Assembly: GCA_022574595.1 (NCBI GenBank)
Contig: JACZRS010000004.1
Location: forward strand, 124,001 to 188,000
Source: Planctomycetota bacterium
GTDB lineage: Bacteria > Planctomycetota > Phycisphaerae > Phycisphaerales > SM1A02
Direction of reading: 5' to 3'
Length of the DNA: 64,000 nt
In this document: positions 9,092 to 17,519 of the stretch, piece after piece
Layout: every line of letters starts with the position of its first letter
Numbering within the stretch: position 1 is the first letter of the stretch
Notes under the pieces: model-generated
Told to the model about the DNA's origin: nothing
The model's input: only the letters and a program-made list of their open reading frames with translations
Databases searched by the model: none
Made by a program: the position numbers and the translations under genes

Positions 9092-9721
9092 ATGGCCATC
9101 GCTTGCGTACTTGAAGAGAAGGTTCTAGTTCTAAACCGCTTATACACTGCGGTTAGAATTATCAATGCGCGTCGTGCCTTTACGCTTCTTTGCAAGGATA
9201 TTGCAGAAGTAATTGCGGTTGAAGACGGCAAATACATCAACTACGACTTTGATAGCTGGACTAGCATTTCAGATTTACAGAAAGAATTCGAGCCCGATGC
9301 TCATGAATGGATTCATACACCTCGATTGGTGATAGCTGTTCCAAAGATTATTCGCTTGCTTGGGTACGATCGTTTCCCGAGTCAAGAAGTAAAGCTCAAT
9401 CGGCGTAACCTTTACGCACGAGATGGCAGCAGATGTCAATACTGTGGAAAGCGCTTCTCCAGCAAGGAGCTAACGCTAGACCATGTCATGCCACGCGTTT
9501 CTGGTGGTGAACATTCGTGGGGCAACCTTGTTTGTGCCTGCGTTAAGTGTAATGCGAAGAAAGGTGGCCGATCACCGGCTCAAGCGCATATGCACCTTAT
9601 CCGAAAGCCCGTCCGCCCCAAACGCAATCCCGCAATAACTCTGCGCTTAGGTAAAGACAAGTACTCATCCTGGAAAGCATTCCTCAATGAAGCCTACTGG
9701 ACGGTTGAATTGAAGGATTGA
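9092..9721 (+). CDS. HNH endonuclease family protein
   Basis: 209 residues. The N-terminal half (VLNRLYTAVRIINARRAFTL) and the C-terminal half match the widespread bacterial McrA-like HNH family. The HNH motif is complete: YARDGSRCQYCGKRFS, then LTLDHVMPRVSGGEHSWGNL and a second CxxC in VCACVKCNAKKGG. The paired CxxC motifs would bind structural zinc and the DH/N/H residues form the nuclease site. Members are found in many chromosomes as stand-alone genes, with no established cellular role. There are no phage or restriction genes nearby. Confidence 0.85.
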   Translation: MAIACVLEEKVLVLNRLYTAVRIINARRAFTLLCKDIAEVIAVEDGKYINYDFDSWTSISDLQKEFEPDAHEWIHTPRLVIAVPKIIRLLGYDRFPSQEVKLNRRNLYARDGSRCQYCGKRFSSKELTLDHVMPRVSGGEHSWGNLVCACVKCNAKKGGRSPAQAHMHLIRKPVRPKRNPAITLRLGKDKYSSWKAFLNEAYWTVELKD

Positions 9722-9784
9722 TAAAGCTGGACCGCCAAGAGGGACGCTCCGCGTCACCCGCTAAACTTGATGGAATCATAAATT

Positions 9785-9816
9785 ACCCACACGGATTGCT
9801 ATCCGTGGGCGTCACT
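9785..9816. repeat. Isolated copy of the RAYT-array palindrome
   Basis: The core CACGGATTGCTATCCGTGGG followed by CGTC is the same as repeats at 45504-45537 and 46243-46277, which flank the transposase-like gene about 36 kb away. It lies between the convergent HNH gene and nuoB, directly after the nuoB stop codon. Confidence 0.8.
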
Positions 9817-9818
9817 CA

Positions 9819-10388
9819 TTATGTAGCGCCGATGCTGACATTCGTTGGCTGTTGACGGGGCTGGTAATTTGGCGCTAAGGCAATTTCCAGTGGTAGGCGT
9901 TTGCCATCGCCATCAAACGGGATATTTTCCTCGTCGATGATTCGCTGAATGGCCATGATCCCCTCAATCAGCATCTCAGGTCTAGGCGGGCAGCCGGGCA
10001 CATACACATCAACCGGCATAAATTGATCAACACCTTGCACCACTGCGTAAGTATCAAAAACTCCGCCGGTTGAAGCGCACGCTCCCATCGAGATTACCCA
10101 CTTGGGTTCACACATCTGCAAATAGATGCGCTGAAGCACTGGCATCATCTTTGTAGCAATGCGACCCGCAACAATCATCAGATCAGCTTGGCGTGGGCTA
10201 AAACGCATTACTTCCGCACCGAAGCGTGCTAAGTCGTAACGGCTGCTGGCTGTTGCCATTAGCTCGATCCCGCAACATGCGGTAGCAAACGGCATAGGCC
10301 AAAGGCTGTTTCTACGCCCCCAATTGATAACTCGATTGAGCTGCGTCGTCAGTACGCCATCTGTTGGAATCGCTGTCTCAAGACCCAT
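9819..10388 (-). CDS. nuoB: NADH-quinone oxidoreductase subunit B
   Basis: 189 residues. NuoB carries iron-sulfur cluster N2 at the end of the peripheral arm of complex I, which passes electrons to quinone. The four cysteine ligands are all visible: the tandem pair in [11 protein letters not shown], one in MGACASTGG and one in VPGCPPRPE. The N-terminal [19 protein letters not shown] and the [16 protein letters not shown] block are also typical. It sits alone, between an HNH gene and a STAS gene. nuoC is at 36.0 kb and nuoA at 53.7 kb, unlike the usual nuoA-B-C order. The last residues (NVSIGAT) are not conserved. Confidence 0.96.
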   Translation of the reverse strand: MGLETAIPTDGVLTTQLNRVINWGRRNSLWPMPFATACCGIELMATASSRYDLARFGAEVMRFSPRQADLMIVAGRIATKMMPVLQRIYLQMCEPKWVISMGACASTGGVFDTYAVVQGVDQFMPVDVYVPGCPPRPEMLIEGIMAIQRIIDEENIPFDGDGKRLPLEIALAPNYQPRQQPTNVSIGAT

Positions 10389-10521
10389 GTAGTTGCCTCA
10401 CAATGTTCACTTACCAGTAGATCGGCCAAGTATTATACATACAACGAGAACAATCATCCACAGTACAAAATAATATGGATATTAACCGCTTGCTGGAGTT
10501 GGTATAGCAAGTTACTTCTTA

Positions 10522-11061
10522 CTACGCAGCCAATGCCCGCTTAAGCTGAGCAGGATCCTTCACGAACTGCCACATTCTCTGGGTGTTCATCATTTTGAGA
10601 AGGCCAATCAGCTCAGGTGTTAGGCCATATAGAAGCGTTGACGCCCCTACCGCATCCGCTTCGTGCCGCAGGCCCAGACACATATCCAGAGCCATGCTCG
10701 ATATCACCTGCACATCAGCCATATCAAATAGCAGAACTCGCAATGAGTCCTTGATTTGAGCCAAATCGTTTCCAACCTGCTCTGCGATGATTGGCACTTG
10801 TCGTGCGTCAATACTGGGGCCGACCAATCTCACTGTAAGCACACCGTCAGTAAACCGTGTCTTGCAAAAAATCGAACTGCTCAGCAAGCTCGAATCTAAA
10901 GTTAAACGATATTTGGTCATGCGTTTGTTATCGACCGTATTTACCAACAAGTTGGCTCGATCAATCGAATCAATTTGCGACTGATATTGTGATAGTTCCC
11001 TTGGCATATTAGGTAGCCACAAGCCGTTATCGGCTGGCGTGATCTTCCACTTCGTCCGCAT
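10522..11061 (-). CDS. STAS-domain protein (anti-anti-sigma-like)
   Basis: 179 residues from the first ATG. A shorter start at 10920 (MTKYRLTLD) gives about 132 residues and would hold just the recognisable domain. The pattern DGVLTVRLVGPSIDARQVPI, LRVLLFDMADVQVISSMALD and ASTLLYGLTPELIGLLKMMN matches a STAS fold (SpoIIAA / anti-sigma factor antagonist). The serine pair in VISSMALD lies where SpoIIAA-type proteins carry the phosphorylated serine. No anti-sigma kinase is adjacent, so its partner is unknown. Confidence 0.72.
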   Translation of the reverse strand: MRTKWKITPADNGLWLPNMPRELSQYQSQIDSIDRANLLVNTVDNKRMTKYRLTLDSSLLSSSIFCKTRFTDGVLTVRLVGPSIDARQVPIIAEQVGNDLAQIKDSLRVLLFDMADVQVISSMALDMCLGLRHEADAVGASTLLYGLTPELIGLLKMMNTQRMWQFVKDPAQLKRALAA

Positions 11062-11160
11062 TGGTGGGACACAATCGCCTGATTGATTCAGTTAGCGCAG
11101 CGCGACACTGCCTAGTGCTTATGTACTCAAACTGAATGCTGCGCGTTCCGATTTCCTAGT

Positions 11161-12336
11161 GTGGCCAATGGAAATCATTACAAAACGCCAATCAGGCTGA
11201 TCGATCATTGCATACCTGATTACTGCGCAGTTTGGCGCTGGGTTGCTATTACTGCTGTGGTTATCGCTCTTGGATCAGCCTCTGTTTGGGGCCAGCAAAA
11301 TCAATCCGCGAGCAACCCCAATAGTTATCAAAAACTCAGCATAACTAAGCACGTAAATGATGCCAAGAGTGACCAGGCAATGGATATTGCTGATCTGCTT
11401 ACAGTTTCATCACGCGATGTGCTTAAAATACAGACTCGCCTGAACCCGCCACTGGATTCCGATTCTTATAGTTTGGCTCGATCATTGTTACCGCAAAGAT
11501 TCACAGAATACCATACTGCACGATGGGTGGTGCTATCAGATGCAAGTGCAGTTTGGACGCGCAGGCAGTCGCAACTACTTGAAAGAGCGCGGCATCAGTT
11601 CCTTAGATTTACTCGTCGTGTCGGCTTACAACCTAAACCATTGCGTCATAAGCTGGTTTGCATATTGTTTGATAGCCGCGATGAATATCACGATTTTGCG
11701 CAGAAACAGGATGGTGTCACCGCGCAGTGGATCAGTGGTTACTATTCACCCAAACATGATCGAGTAGTTTTCTATAACGTCTCTGATAGTACGCCTAGAA
11801 AAAACGCGCTATCACAAGCCAGTTCGACTGCAACTAATCTTCCTAGAGATGATGCCGACCAGCGCGCGACAGCCACTACAATTCATGAAGCCATCCATCA
11901 GTTGATGTTCCACACCGGCGTGCAATCAGCTCACATTGAATATCCACTGTGGATTTGCGAAGGTCTTGCAACTGCATTTGAAACTGATGTAGCAAATGGT
12001 GCATTCGGTCCGGACCATGAATATGCTCCTCGCCGTAATCGCTTTAAGCAGCTTGTGGAGGATCAACAGTTAATTGATTTGCGCAAGCTTGTTACATTCG
12101 CGCGCATGCCTGATGATCGAGATGAGACTGTTCAAGCTGTGTATCATCAAAGTTATGCGCTTGTGACTTGGATGACTCGGTACCGAACAGATGAGCTCCA
12201 CAACTACCTCCAATCGATGCTAGATGAGCCGGCCGGCCGACCTACCCCGGAGCGTCAACTTGAGATTTTCGAGCAGGCGTTTGGCGATGTAGATCAAGTC
12301 CAACGTGCCTGGCTTCGTGCAGAAAAGCGAAAATAA
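11161..12336 (+). CDS. DUF1570-like secreted zincin (putative metallopeptidase)
   Basis: 391 residues from a GTG; no in-frame ATG precedes the signal peptide. A hydrophobic stretch, WVAITAVVIALGSASVWGQ, is a signal or anchor. The C-terminal half has TTIHEAIHQLMFHTG followed by PLWICEGLATAFE. The HExxH-like site reads HEAIH, with a downstream glutamate in WxxEG, as in DUF1570 / gluzincin-like families common in planctomycetes. The region before it (LVCILFDSRDEYHDFAQ) is also typical of that family. Substrate and activity are unknown. It is followed by a palindromic repeat and then the PEP-CTERM pair. Confidence 0.75.
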   Translation: MANGNHYKTPIRLIDHCIPDYCAVWRWVAITAVVIALGSASVWGQQNQSASNPNSYQKLSITKHVNDAKSDQAMDIADLLTVSSRDVLKIQTRLNPPLDSDSYSLARSLLPQRFTEYHTARWVVLSDASAVWTRRQSQLLERARHQFLRFTRRVGLQPKPLRHKLVCILFDSRDEYHDFAQKQDGVTAQWISGYYSPKHDRVVFYNVSDSTPRKNALSQASSTATNLPRDDADQRATATTIHEAIHQLMFHTGVQSAHIEYPLWICEGLATAFETDVANGAFGPDHEYAPRRNRFKQLVEDQQLIDLRKLVTFARMPDDRDETVQAVYHQSYALVTWMTRYRTDELHNYLQSMLDEPAGRPTPERQLEIFEQAFGDVDQVQRAWLRAEKRK

Positions 12337-12339
12337 CCC

Positions 12340-12424
12340 CATTTTGCGAGCCATGCGAGTTCCCGATTCCATCGGGATCCACCTGCGAGCCGGGGCGTCC
12401 CCGCCCCGAGTGACGCTGAAACAG
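12340..12424. repeat. GAGCCGGGGCG...CCCCGAGTGACG palindrome family copy
   Basis: A palindromic element with core GCGAGCCGGGGCGTCCCC and GCCCCGAGTGACGCTG at about 12385-12418 is preceded by a second small inverted repeat, CCCGATTCCATCGGGA (12362-12377). The same family recurs four times at 14041-14298. It lies just after the DUF1570-like gene and could also terminate it, although no T-run follows. Confidence 0.7.
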
Positions 12425-12572
12425 CCATGAGCTACCCTCAACCCAATATCATTACCCCTTGAATCCGCTTTTTGCATGGTGTAGTGATGTCGCGCTTGCA
12501 ATTTGTCGCTATTATATGGACAATTCCCTTTGCTGAGCCTGGGTTTATTTAACACTAGGCCAGATTCAATTT

Positions 12573-12595
12573 GTAAGAACAAAAGGAGTTCTTAC
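12573..12595 (+). promoter_or_regulatory. Leader hairpin presenting the Shine-Dalgarno sequence
   Basis: GTAAGAAC (12573-12580) and GTTCTTAC (12588-12595) form a perfect 8-bp stem. Its 7-nt loop, AAAAGGA, contains most of the AAGGAG ribosome binding site for the ATG at 12597. This structure could set ribosome access to the first PEP-CTERM gene. That role is inferred from sequence only. Confidence 0.55.
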
Positions 12596-12596
12596 T

Positions 12597-13313
12597 ATGC
12601 GATACAAAACCATTGCCATCATCACTACTTTGCTAGGTGTAATTTCATCAGCGTGCGCTGATCTTATTTCGGTGGGTGTAGTTCAAGGTCCATTTCAACA
12701 TCCAGATGGACTACACCAAACTTGGCGCATCATTGCGCGCTTTGATAATGCAGATGATCGAATCATGGCGGTTGTTGGTTTGCCGAATGAGGAGTACAAC
12801 ACCATAAACTTTGAGGCAAGTAGTAATTTGTATAATCATGGTGCTTGGGACAATTTGTCTATTTTGGAGGACTTTCCCACTGCGGGTCCGCTTGGTGGAC
12901 TGGAGTGGGACAGCTATATTACCATCGGCGCGACAGAATTCCCTCATAATATAATGTTCACCCCAAATTTCCTTGGCGACTGGTGGGGTGGACCGCCTCC
13001 CATAATGGTGATTTTCGGCGATCAATGGGAAGAAAGTGATGGCGCTTGGCTCTTCTTCGGCGCTCCACCACTAGTAGGCCAATTTGACAGTATTGATGAC
13101 AACGAAACCATAGATGTCGTCATCGCCCAGTTCACACTCCTTAAAGGTTCATCGTTCACTTTCTCTGCTAACGTTGCGTGGATACCGACCGTGGGAGATT
13201 ATGTGATTACACCGTTTGAAACGAAGGTAATTCCCGCACCGGCAACTATGACGTTACTTGCTTTGTCATTATTTATTTATCCCTGCCGTAAGCGCCAAAC
13301 TAAACATAGTTAA
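12597..13313 (+). CDS. PEP-CTERM-type secreted protein, paralogue 1
   Basis: 238 residues with a signal peptide (cleavage near CADLISV). The C-terminus is a PEP-CTERM-like sorting tail: VIPAPATMTLLALSLFIYP followed by a basic CRKRQTKH. This fits recognition by an exosortase-type enzyme, in which the PAP segment takes the place of PEP. The mature domain (HPDGLHQTWRIIARFDN, AWDNLSILEDFPTAGP, the GLEWDSYITIGATEFP block) is shared with the next gene and was not assigned to a known family. It forms a tandem pair with the gene 11 bp downstream and is probably co-transcribed with it. A hairpin displaying the Shine-Dalgarno sequence precedes it. Confidence 0.78.
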   Translation: MRYKTIAIITTLLGVISSACADLISVGVVQGPFQHPDGLHQTWRIIARFDNADDRIMAVVGLPNEEYNTINFEASSNLYNHGAWDNLSILEDFPTAGPLGGLEWDSYITIGATEFPHNIMFTPNFLGDWWGGPPPIMVIFGDQWEESDGAWLFFGAPPLVGQFDSIDDNETIDVVIAQFTLLKGSSFTFSANVAWIPTVGDYVITPFETKVIPAPATMTLLALSLFIYPCRKRQTKHS

Positions 13314-13324
13314 GAGATATTGCT

Positions 13325-14035
13325 ATGAAACGAAATCTACTTGTACTACTTGCTCTCAACGTCAGCTTTGTCGGTATTGCTAATGCTGATCTTATATCAG
13401 TCGATGTTGTAGCTGGGCAGATTCAACATCCAGATGGACTACACCAAACTTGGCGCATCATTGCGCGCTTTGATAATGGGTTCGATCAAATATCCGCTAT
13501 CGCCGGACTTCCCGATCAACAATATAACCCTATTGAGTTTATCTCCAGCAGTGAGCTTTATAACCAGGCGCTTTTTGCCGGCTTACCGTTTAATGACTTC
13601 CCCTCCGCAGGTGGTCTTGGTGGTGAAGCTTGGGACTCATACGTCACGATTGGCGCCACAGCCTTTCCAGCAAATACACAATTTACTGCAAATTTCCTCG
13701 GCAGATATTACTACGTGCCACCACCACCTTCCGATATCATCCAGGGTGATCATATCGGTCCCGTCTATGACGGTGCATGGTTCTTTTTTGGCGCACCACC
13801 AACTGTAAGCTCATTAGAAGACATTATCGATGGCAACGACACCTTCGATGTAATTGTGGCGCAGTTTACGCTACCAACCGGCTCATCATTTACATTTACG
13901 GGCAACGTTTTGTGGTATTCTGCGGCCGGCGATTCTGAAATTACTCCGTTTGAAGTCGAGGTGATACCCGCACCGGCAACACTGGCAATGCTGATACTTG
14001 CTGGTTTAGCAACTAATCGCAGACGACGATACTAA
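13325..14035 (+). CDS. PEP-CTERM-type secreted protein, paralogue 2
   Basis: 236 residues, homologous to the preceding gene along its length. The signal peptide ends near NADLISV. The tail is VIPAPATLAMLILAGLATN followed by RRRRY, a clearer PEP-CTERM sorting signal than in paralogue 1. A 57-bp segment (13422-13478) is identical to 12694-12750 in the first copy, while the flanking sequence has diverged, suggesting recent local gene conversion or strong constraint. It is followed by an array of palindromes. The function of the shared domain is unknown. No exosortase gene is in the window. Confidence 0.8.
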   Translation: MKRNLLVLLALNVSFVGIANADLISVDVVAGQIQHPDGLHQTWRIIARFDNGFDQISAIAGLPDQQYNPIEFISSSELYNQALFAGLPFNDFPSAGGLGGEAWDSYVTIGATAFPANTQFTANFLGRYYYVPPPPSDIIQGDHIGPVYDGAWFFFGAPPTVSSLEDIIDGNDTFDVIVAQFTLPTGSSFTFTGNVLWYSAAGDSEITPFEVEVIPAPATLAMLILAGLATNRRRRY

Positions 14036-14040
14036 CAACA

Positions 14041-14298
14041 GCGAGCCGGGCATCCTCAAGCGAGCCGGGCTGTCCCCAGCCCGAGTGACGCTGAAACTTA
14101 ATTGTGCGTTCGTGCGCGTATTCTTACAATACCGACGTCACTCGGGGCGGGAACGCCCCGGCTCGCTTTTTGTAAATGTGTTTGTTGCAATACCAACGTC
14201 ACTCGGGCGTGGATCCCGATGGAATCGGGAGCTCGCTATTTGTTAATGCGCACTATGTAATTCGAACGTAACTCGGGGCGGGGACGCCCCGGCTCGCT
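14041..14298. repeat. Array of four CTCGGGGCG...CGCCCCGGCTCGC palindromes
   Basis: The whole gap between the PEP-CTERM pair and the coiled-coil gene is repeat sequence. Copies lie at about 14060-14096, 14136-14166, 14197-14237 and 14267-14298. Each has the form CGTCACTCGGGGCGGG followed by its complement CGCCCCGGCTCGC, with the first copy in the opposite orientation. The third copy has acquired a nested CCCGATGGAATCGGG palindrome, the same as in the 12.36-kb copy. The last copy abuts the stop codon of the minus-strand coiled-coil gene. They are separated by A/T-rich spacers of about 30 bp. Confidence 0.85.
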
Positions 14299-16021
14299 AG
14301 TTGGGTTTTTCTTTTACCGAAGCGGCACTGATGCTGTCGCTCTTAATAGCCGGAGTTTTTACCGTAGTAGTAATCTCCGGCTGCTGCGCATTATTAGCGT
14401 CCCTGGGTTCAATCAATACCGAAGACATTACTGTTTGTTCTTTGCCACTGCCACTGCCTTTTCCAACTAATCCATCTAAGTTCTCTGCTAGTTGTTTCAT
14501 GGTAGACGACAAGCGCGTAGCATCTTCAGATAAGTCTCCTCGCACTCGGTCAAAGGCAAGAAGTAGTGAATGCGGACCTGTTCCCTGGCTTGAATCCGTA
14601 CCTCTTAGCAATTCTTCCCAAGGCTTTAGCCTTTCGAGCAACTTTGCAAGGGTTAAGCGCGTCTTTTCAAGGTGTACGCGTTTCTTGTCAGCTTCCGCTA
14701 TTCTCGTTGAGCAATACTCGAGTCGCTGTGCTGCGGATTCAAGTTCATCTTTACCCACACGTACAGATTTACAAATCCTTTCGCTTCTCTGCGTCAAGTC
14801 GTCTGTTGCCTCAATTGCTTTAAGCAGATCTTTATCAAGTAATTTTCTTGCTTGACTTGCTTGTACCATGATCTGCACCATGTCAGTACTAGCTTTTTCA
14901 ACGCGCTGTGATGCTTTGGCGCTTTTCATGGCTGTATTCGCAGCAGTTTTCTCCGCTTCATTAATAAGCTTGGCTATTGATTCAATAGATTGTTTAACAT
15001 CGGCAAGCATGATATCCGCACGATTCGTAGCATCGCTCTGCAAAGTTTCCGCTTGCTCTTTACAATTACTTTGCAATGACTCTACACGTGTTTGCGTATC
15101 GTCTAGAAGTTTTTGCGTTCTTAATTTTGCTTCACCCGCTAGTGCTTCAACTCGTTGGCGAGTTTTATCTAGCAGCGATTGAACCTGTTTCTTAGACTCG
15201 TCAACCATTGGCTCGACTAGTCCTTCATTTCTCGCAACAAGTTCTTCCAGCTTCGATTGTGAATCTTTTAGTAGCGTATCAACAGCAGTCTTAGTTTCGC
15301 CAGTTAAAGACTGAATGTGATTTTGGGCACCAGAGTGTATTTCGCTTACTCTGTTTTCGGTATCAGTCACCAGATTGGTAATGCGCTTTTCTGATTCGAC
15401 AAGTAGCGTCTCTATGCTCTGGCGCGACTGAACAATCTGATCGACCATACTTTGGACTGCCGCTTCCCGCCTAGTTAGCTGCTCTTCAAAACGTTTAAGT
15501 CTCTTATCAAACGCTTCTTCGATTTTCTTATTAAAGCGCTCTGATGCCTCTTGGGAACTTGTTTCTACTTCACCGATTTGGTCCGTAAGTTTAGTAGAGG
15601 TTTTATCCGCTTCTTCTCTTGTTGTCCCAAGCGCAGACAGGCATTCCTGAACACTATCTATTTGTGACTGAAAAGCTTTTAGCATGCGCGCACTTAGGCG
15701 CAATCTTTCCTGAAGGCTGGCTGAGGCTTTGGTGGCCTGACCGCGTGTATCCTTAGCTTGATCAAAACGTTCACGCAGCTCACTTAGAATTTCACTGGCT
15801 TTTTCAATTTGGGCTCCCAGCGCATCACTCAGAGAGTCATAGGCTGACTGATCTAATACACGAGGAGTGAGCATCACATCCTTAGCGTCAATAGTCATCG
15901 CATCAGGATCAGGATCAATATCCGTAGGTGAAATGCTCATGACCTGCCGCGAGGAATCGCTAACGCTTTCAGCATCCATTTCGTTGGAAAGATCCAGATC
16001 AACAGCTTTTTTAATTTCCAT
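14297..16021 (-). CDS. Large coiled-coil protein of unknown function
   Basis: 574 residues. The N-terminal 60 residues are acidic and probably disordered. Residues 75-500 are almost entirely heptad-patterned helix rich in Glu, Lys, Gln, Ser and Thr, with repeated segments such as ESEKRITNLVTDTENRVSEI, KTRQRVEALAGEAKLRTQKL and DDTQTRVESLQSNCKEQAET spaced about 25-30 residues apart. This resembles cytoskeletal or apolipoprotein-like and methyl-accepting-type coiled coils, but no signalling hairpin or membrane segment is seen. The C-terminus is low-complexity. It lies downstream of yihY on the same strand (53-bp gap), so they may be co-transcribed. A structural role is possible but not shown. 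Confidence 0.72.
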   Translation of the reverse strand: MEIKKAVDLDLSNEMDAESVSDSSRQVMSISPTDIDPDPDAMTIDAKDVMLTPRVLDQSAYDSLSDALGAQIEKASEILSELRERFDQAKDTRGQATKASASLQERLRLSARMLKAFQSQIDSVQECLSALGTTREEADKTSTKLTDQIGEVETSSQEASERFNKKIEEAFDKRLKRFEEQLTRREAAVQSMVDQIVQSRQSIETLLVESEKRITNLVTDTENRVSEIHSGAQNHIQSLTGETKTAVDTLLKDSQSKLEELVARNEGLVEPMVDESKKQVQSLLDKTRQRVEALAGEAKLRTQKLLDDTQTRVESLQSNCKEQAETLQSDATNRADIMLADVKQSIESIAKLINEAEKTAANTAMKSAKASQRVEKASTDMVQIMVQASQARKLLDKDLLKAIEATDDLTQRSERICKSVRVGKDELESAAQRLEYCSTRIAEADKKRVHLEKTRLTLAKLLERLKPWEELLRGTDSSQGTGPHSLLLAFDRVRGDLSEDATRLSSTMKQLAENLDGLVGKGSGSGKEQTVMSSVLIEPRDANNAQQPEITTTVKTPAIKSDSISAASVKEKPN

Positions 16022-16073
16022 AGCATAACTCCCGGCAAGACCCGGTAAGGATTAGTGGGGGTATTATCGGCCA

Positions 16074-17483
16074 TCACTCGCTAGGAGCTTGATCTGTCAT
16101 TGTAGCCGGGGTCACAGTAGAGGTCGATGTACCAGCTAGATTCGCCAATGTCACTTGTTGTGCCAGTTTGCGCTGAGCATCCCTTAATTTCGTCAGTAAC
16201 GCTGATTTGCGTCCTGGTGATGCCTCATCAACCATCTTAAAGCCGATCTCAATCAGCTGATCCGCAGATAGCTGATCCGGTGGCTGTGCCAGTGCCACAG
16301 CACCATCAGCTCGTTCAAGCCGATGCAGGAACGAAGCTTCAACTAATCGATCAAACATATATACAACTGTGACTTCTGCGATACCAACTTCCTCAACTAC
16401 TTGCCTGGCTGTTGTAGGTTGGCCTAGCTTGAAGCGTTCAGCAACTATCTGCATTACCAAGAGTATCGAAGCGGGATCGACCAGTCCGGTCGTTTCCTTT
16501 CTCTGTTCGAGTTCCTCAAGCTGTCTGCCTCCCAGCATTTGAAGTGTTGCTGCGACTTCTAAACCAAACAGCACCACAAGCCACATCAAGTAGACCCAGA
16601 ACATAAATAACGGAATCAATCCCAGCGAGCCATATAGTTGCTGAATTGAAAGTGCGCCTTCCATATATGCGCCCAGGGTACGCTTACCGATTTCAACGAG
16701 AATCGCAGCCACAAAAGCGCCAACCGCAGCCGGCCTAAAGCTTACAGCTGTATGTGGCATCCACTTATAGATCGCAAAAAGCACTAACCAGGTAATGAAA
16801 AACGTCCAGATGAATGGTGCTACGCGCACAAGATTCCACCAACCCGAATGATCTGCGATAGCTGCATTAAAGTTGTTGTTCAGGTACACGCTCATGGCAA
16901 TTATGGTTGGACCAAGCACCAAGGTGGTAAAATAAATCGGGAAGCGGCGCATCCAAGCTCGACCACCCGGCGCGCGATATACGCTATTAAAACTATTTTC
17001 GATCGTCACCATCAAGCTGATAGCAGAGTAGATCAATACTGCCACGCCAACCCAGGTAATTGCTGCAAGGTTAATGTGCTCAACCTGAGATATGATTGTA
17101 AGAAGCCATTGACTTAGGGTTTGAACTTCGCCAGTACTCCCAACTTGTTCAGCACCATTAGCAGCAACTGCTTGCACAGTAACTGAATCCATACCAAGCG
17201 CTTTAAATACTTCGGCTATTCGTTCTTTAAATTGATCAAATCCACCAATTGCCTTAATCACAATCGTGCCAACCACAAACACTGGCAAGAGTGAAAAAAG
17301 CGTTCTAAACGCCAGCGCCCCCGCCATCTGCGTCGCTCGATCTTCTCGAAGTTGCCGCGCGCCATAACGCCCCAGGTCATAGCCAAACCGCACCGTTCGT
17401 TGCCATCGGCTTAGCTCATTCCTCGGCTGCGTAATCACGCGCTTCAGCCACTCCATCAATGATCGGAATTGAGTCTTTACCAT
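16074..17483 (-). CDS. YihY/BrkB family inner-membrane protein
   Basis: 469 residues. About six membrane segments lie between residues 55 and 310, including ALAFRTLFSLLPVFVVGTIV, WVGVAVLIYSAISLMVTIEN, FFITWLVLFAIYKWMPHTAV and LIPLFMFWVYLMWLVVLFGL. The conserved motifs YSAISLMVTIENSFNSVY and YGSLGLIPLFMFWVYLMW are diagnostic of the YihY/virulence factor BrkB family, once misnamed RNase BN. The soluble C-terminal 150 residues (ERFKLGQPTTARQVVEEVGI) look like a winged-helix extension that many YihY homologues carry. The substrate is unknown; a transport role is usually assumed. Confidence 0.9.
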   Translation of the reverse strand: MVKTQFRSLMEWLKRVITQPRNELSRWQRTVRFGYDLGRYGARQLREDRATQMAGALAFRTLFSLLPVFVVGTIVIKAIGGFDQFKERIAEVFKALGMDSVTVQAVAANGAEQVGSTGEVQTLSQWLLTIISQVEHINLAAITWVGVAVLIYSAISLMVTIENSFNSVYRAPGGRAWMRRFPIYFTTLVLGPTIIAMSVYLNNNFNAAIADHSGWWNLVRVAPFIWTFFITWLVLFAIYKWMPHTAVSFRPAAVGAFVAAILVEIGKRTLGAYMEGALSIQQLYGSLGLIPLFMFWVYLMWLVVLFGLEVAATLQMLGGRQLEELEQRKETTGLVDPASILLVMQIVAERFKLGQPTTARQVVEEVGIAEVTVVYMFDRLVEASFLHRLERADGAVALAQPPDQLSADQLIEIGFKMVDEASPGRKSALLTKLRDAQRKLAQQVTLANLAGTSTSTVTPATMTDQAPSE

Positions 17484-17519
17484 CTATACCCCTTGATCGG
17501 CAATTCAGCTCGTAACTTG

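Noticed and set aside
14301-15182. Plus-strand ORFs opposite the coiled-coil gene
   Set aside because: They are antisense shadows of a long, regular coiled coil; Ser/Leu/Ala-rich with no start signals.
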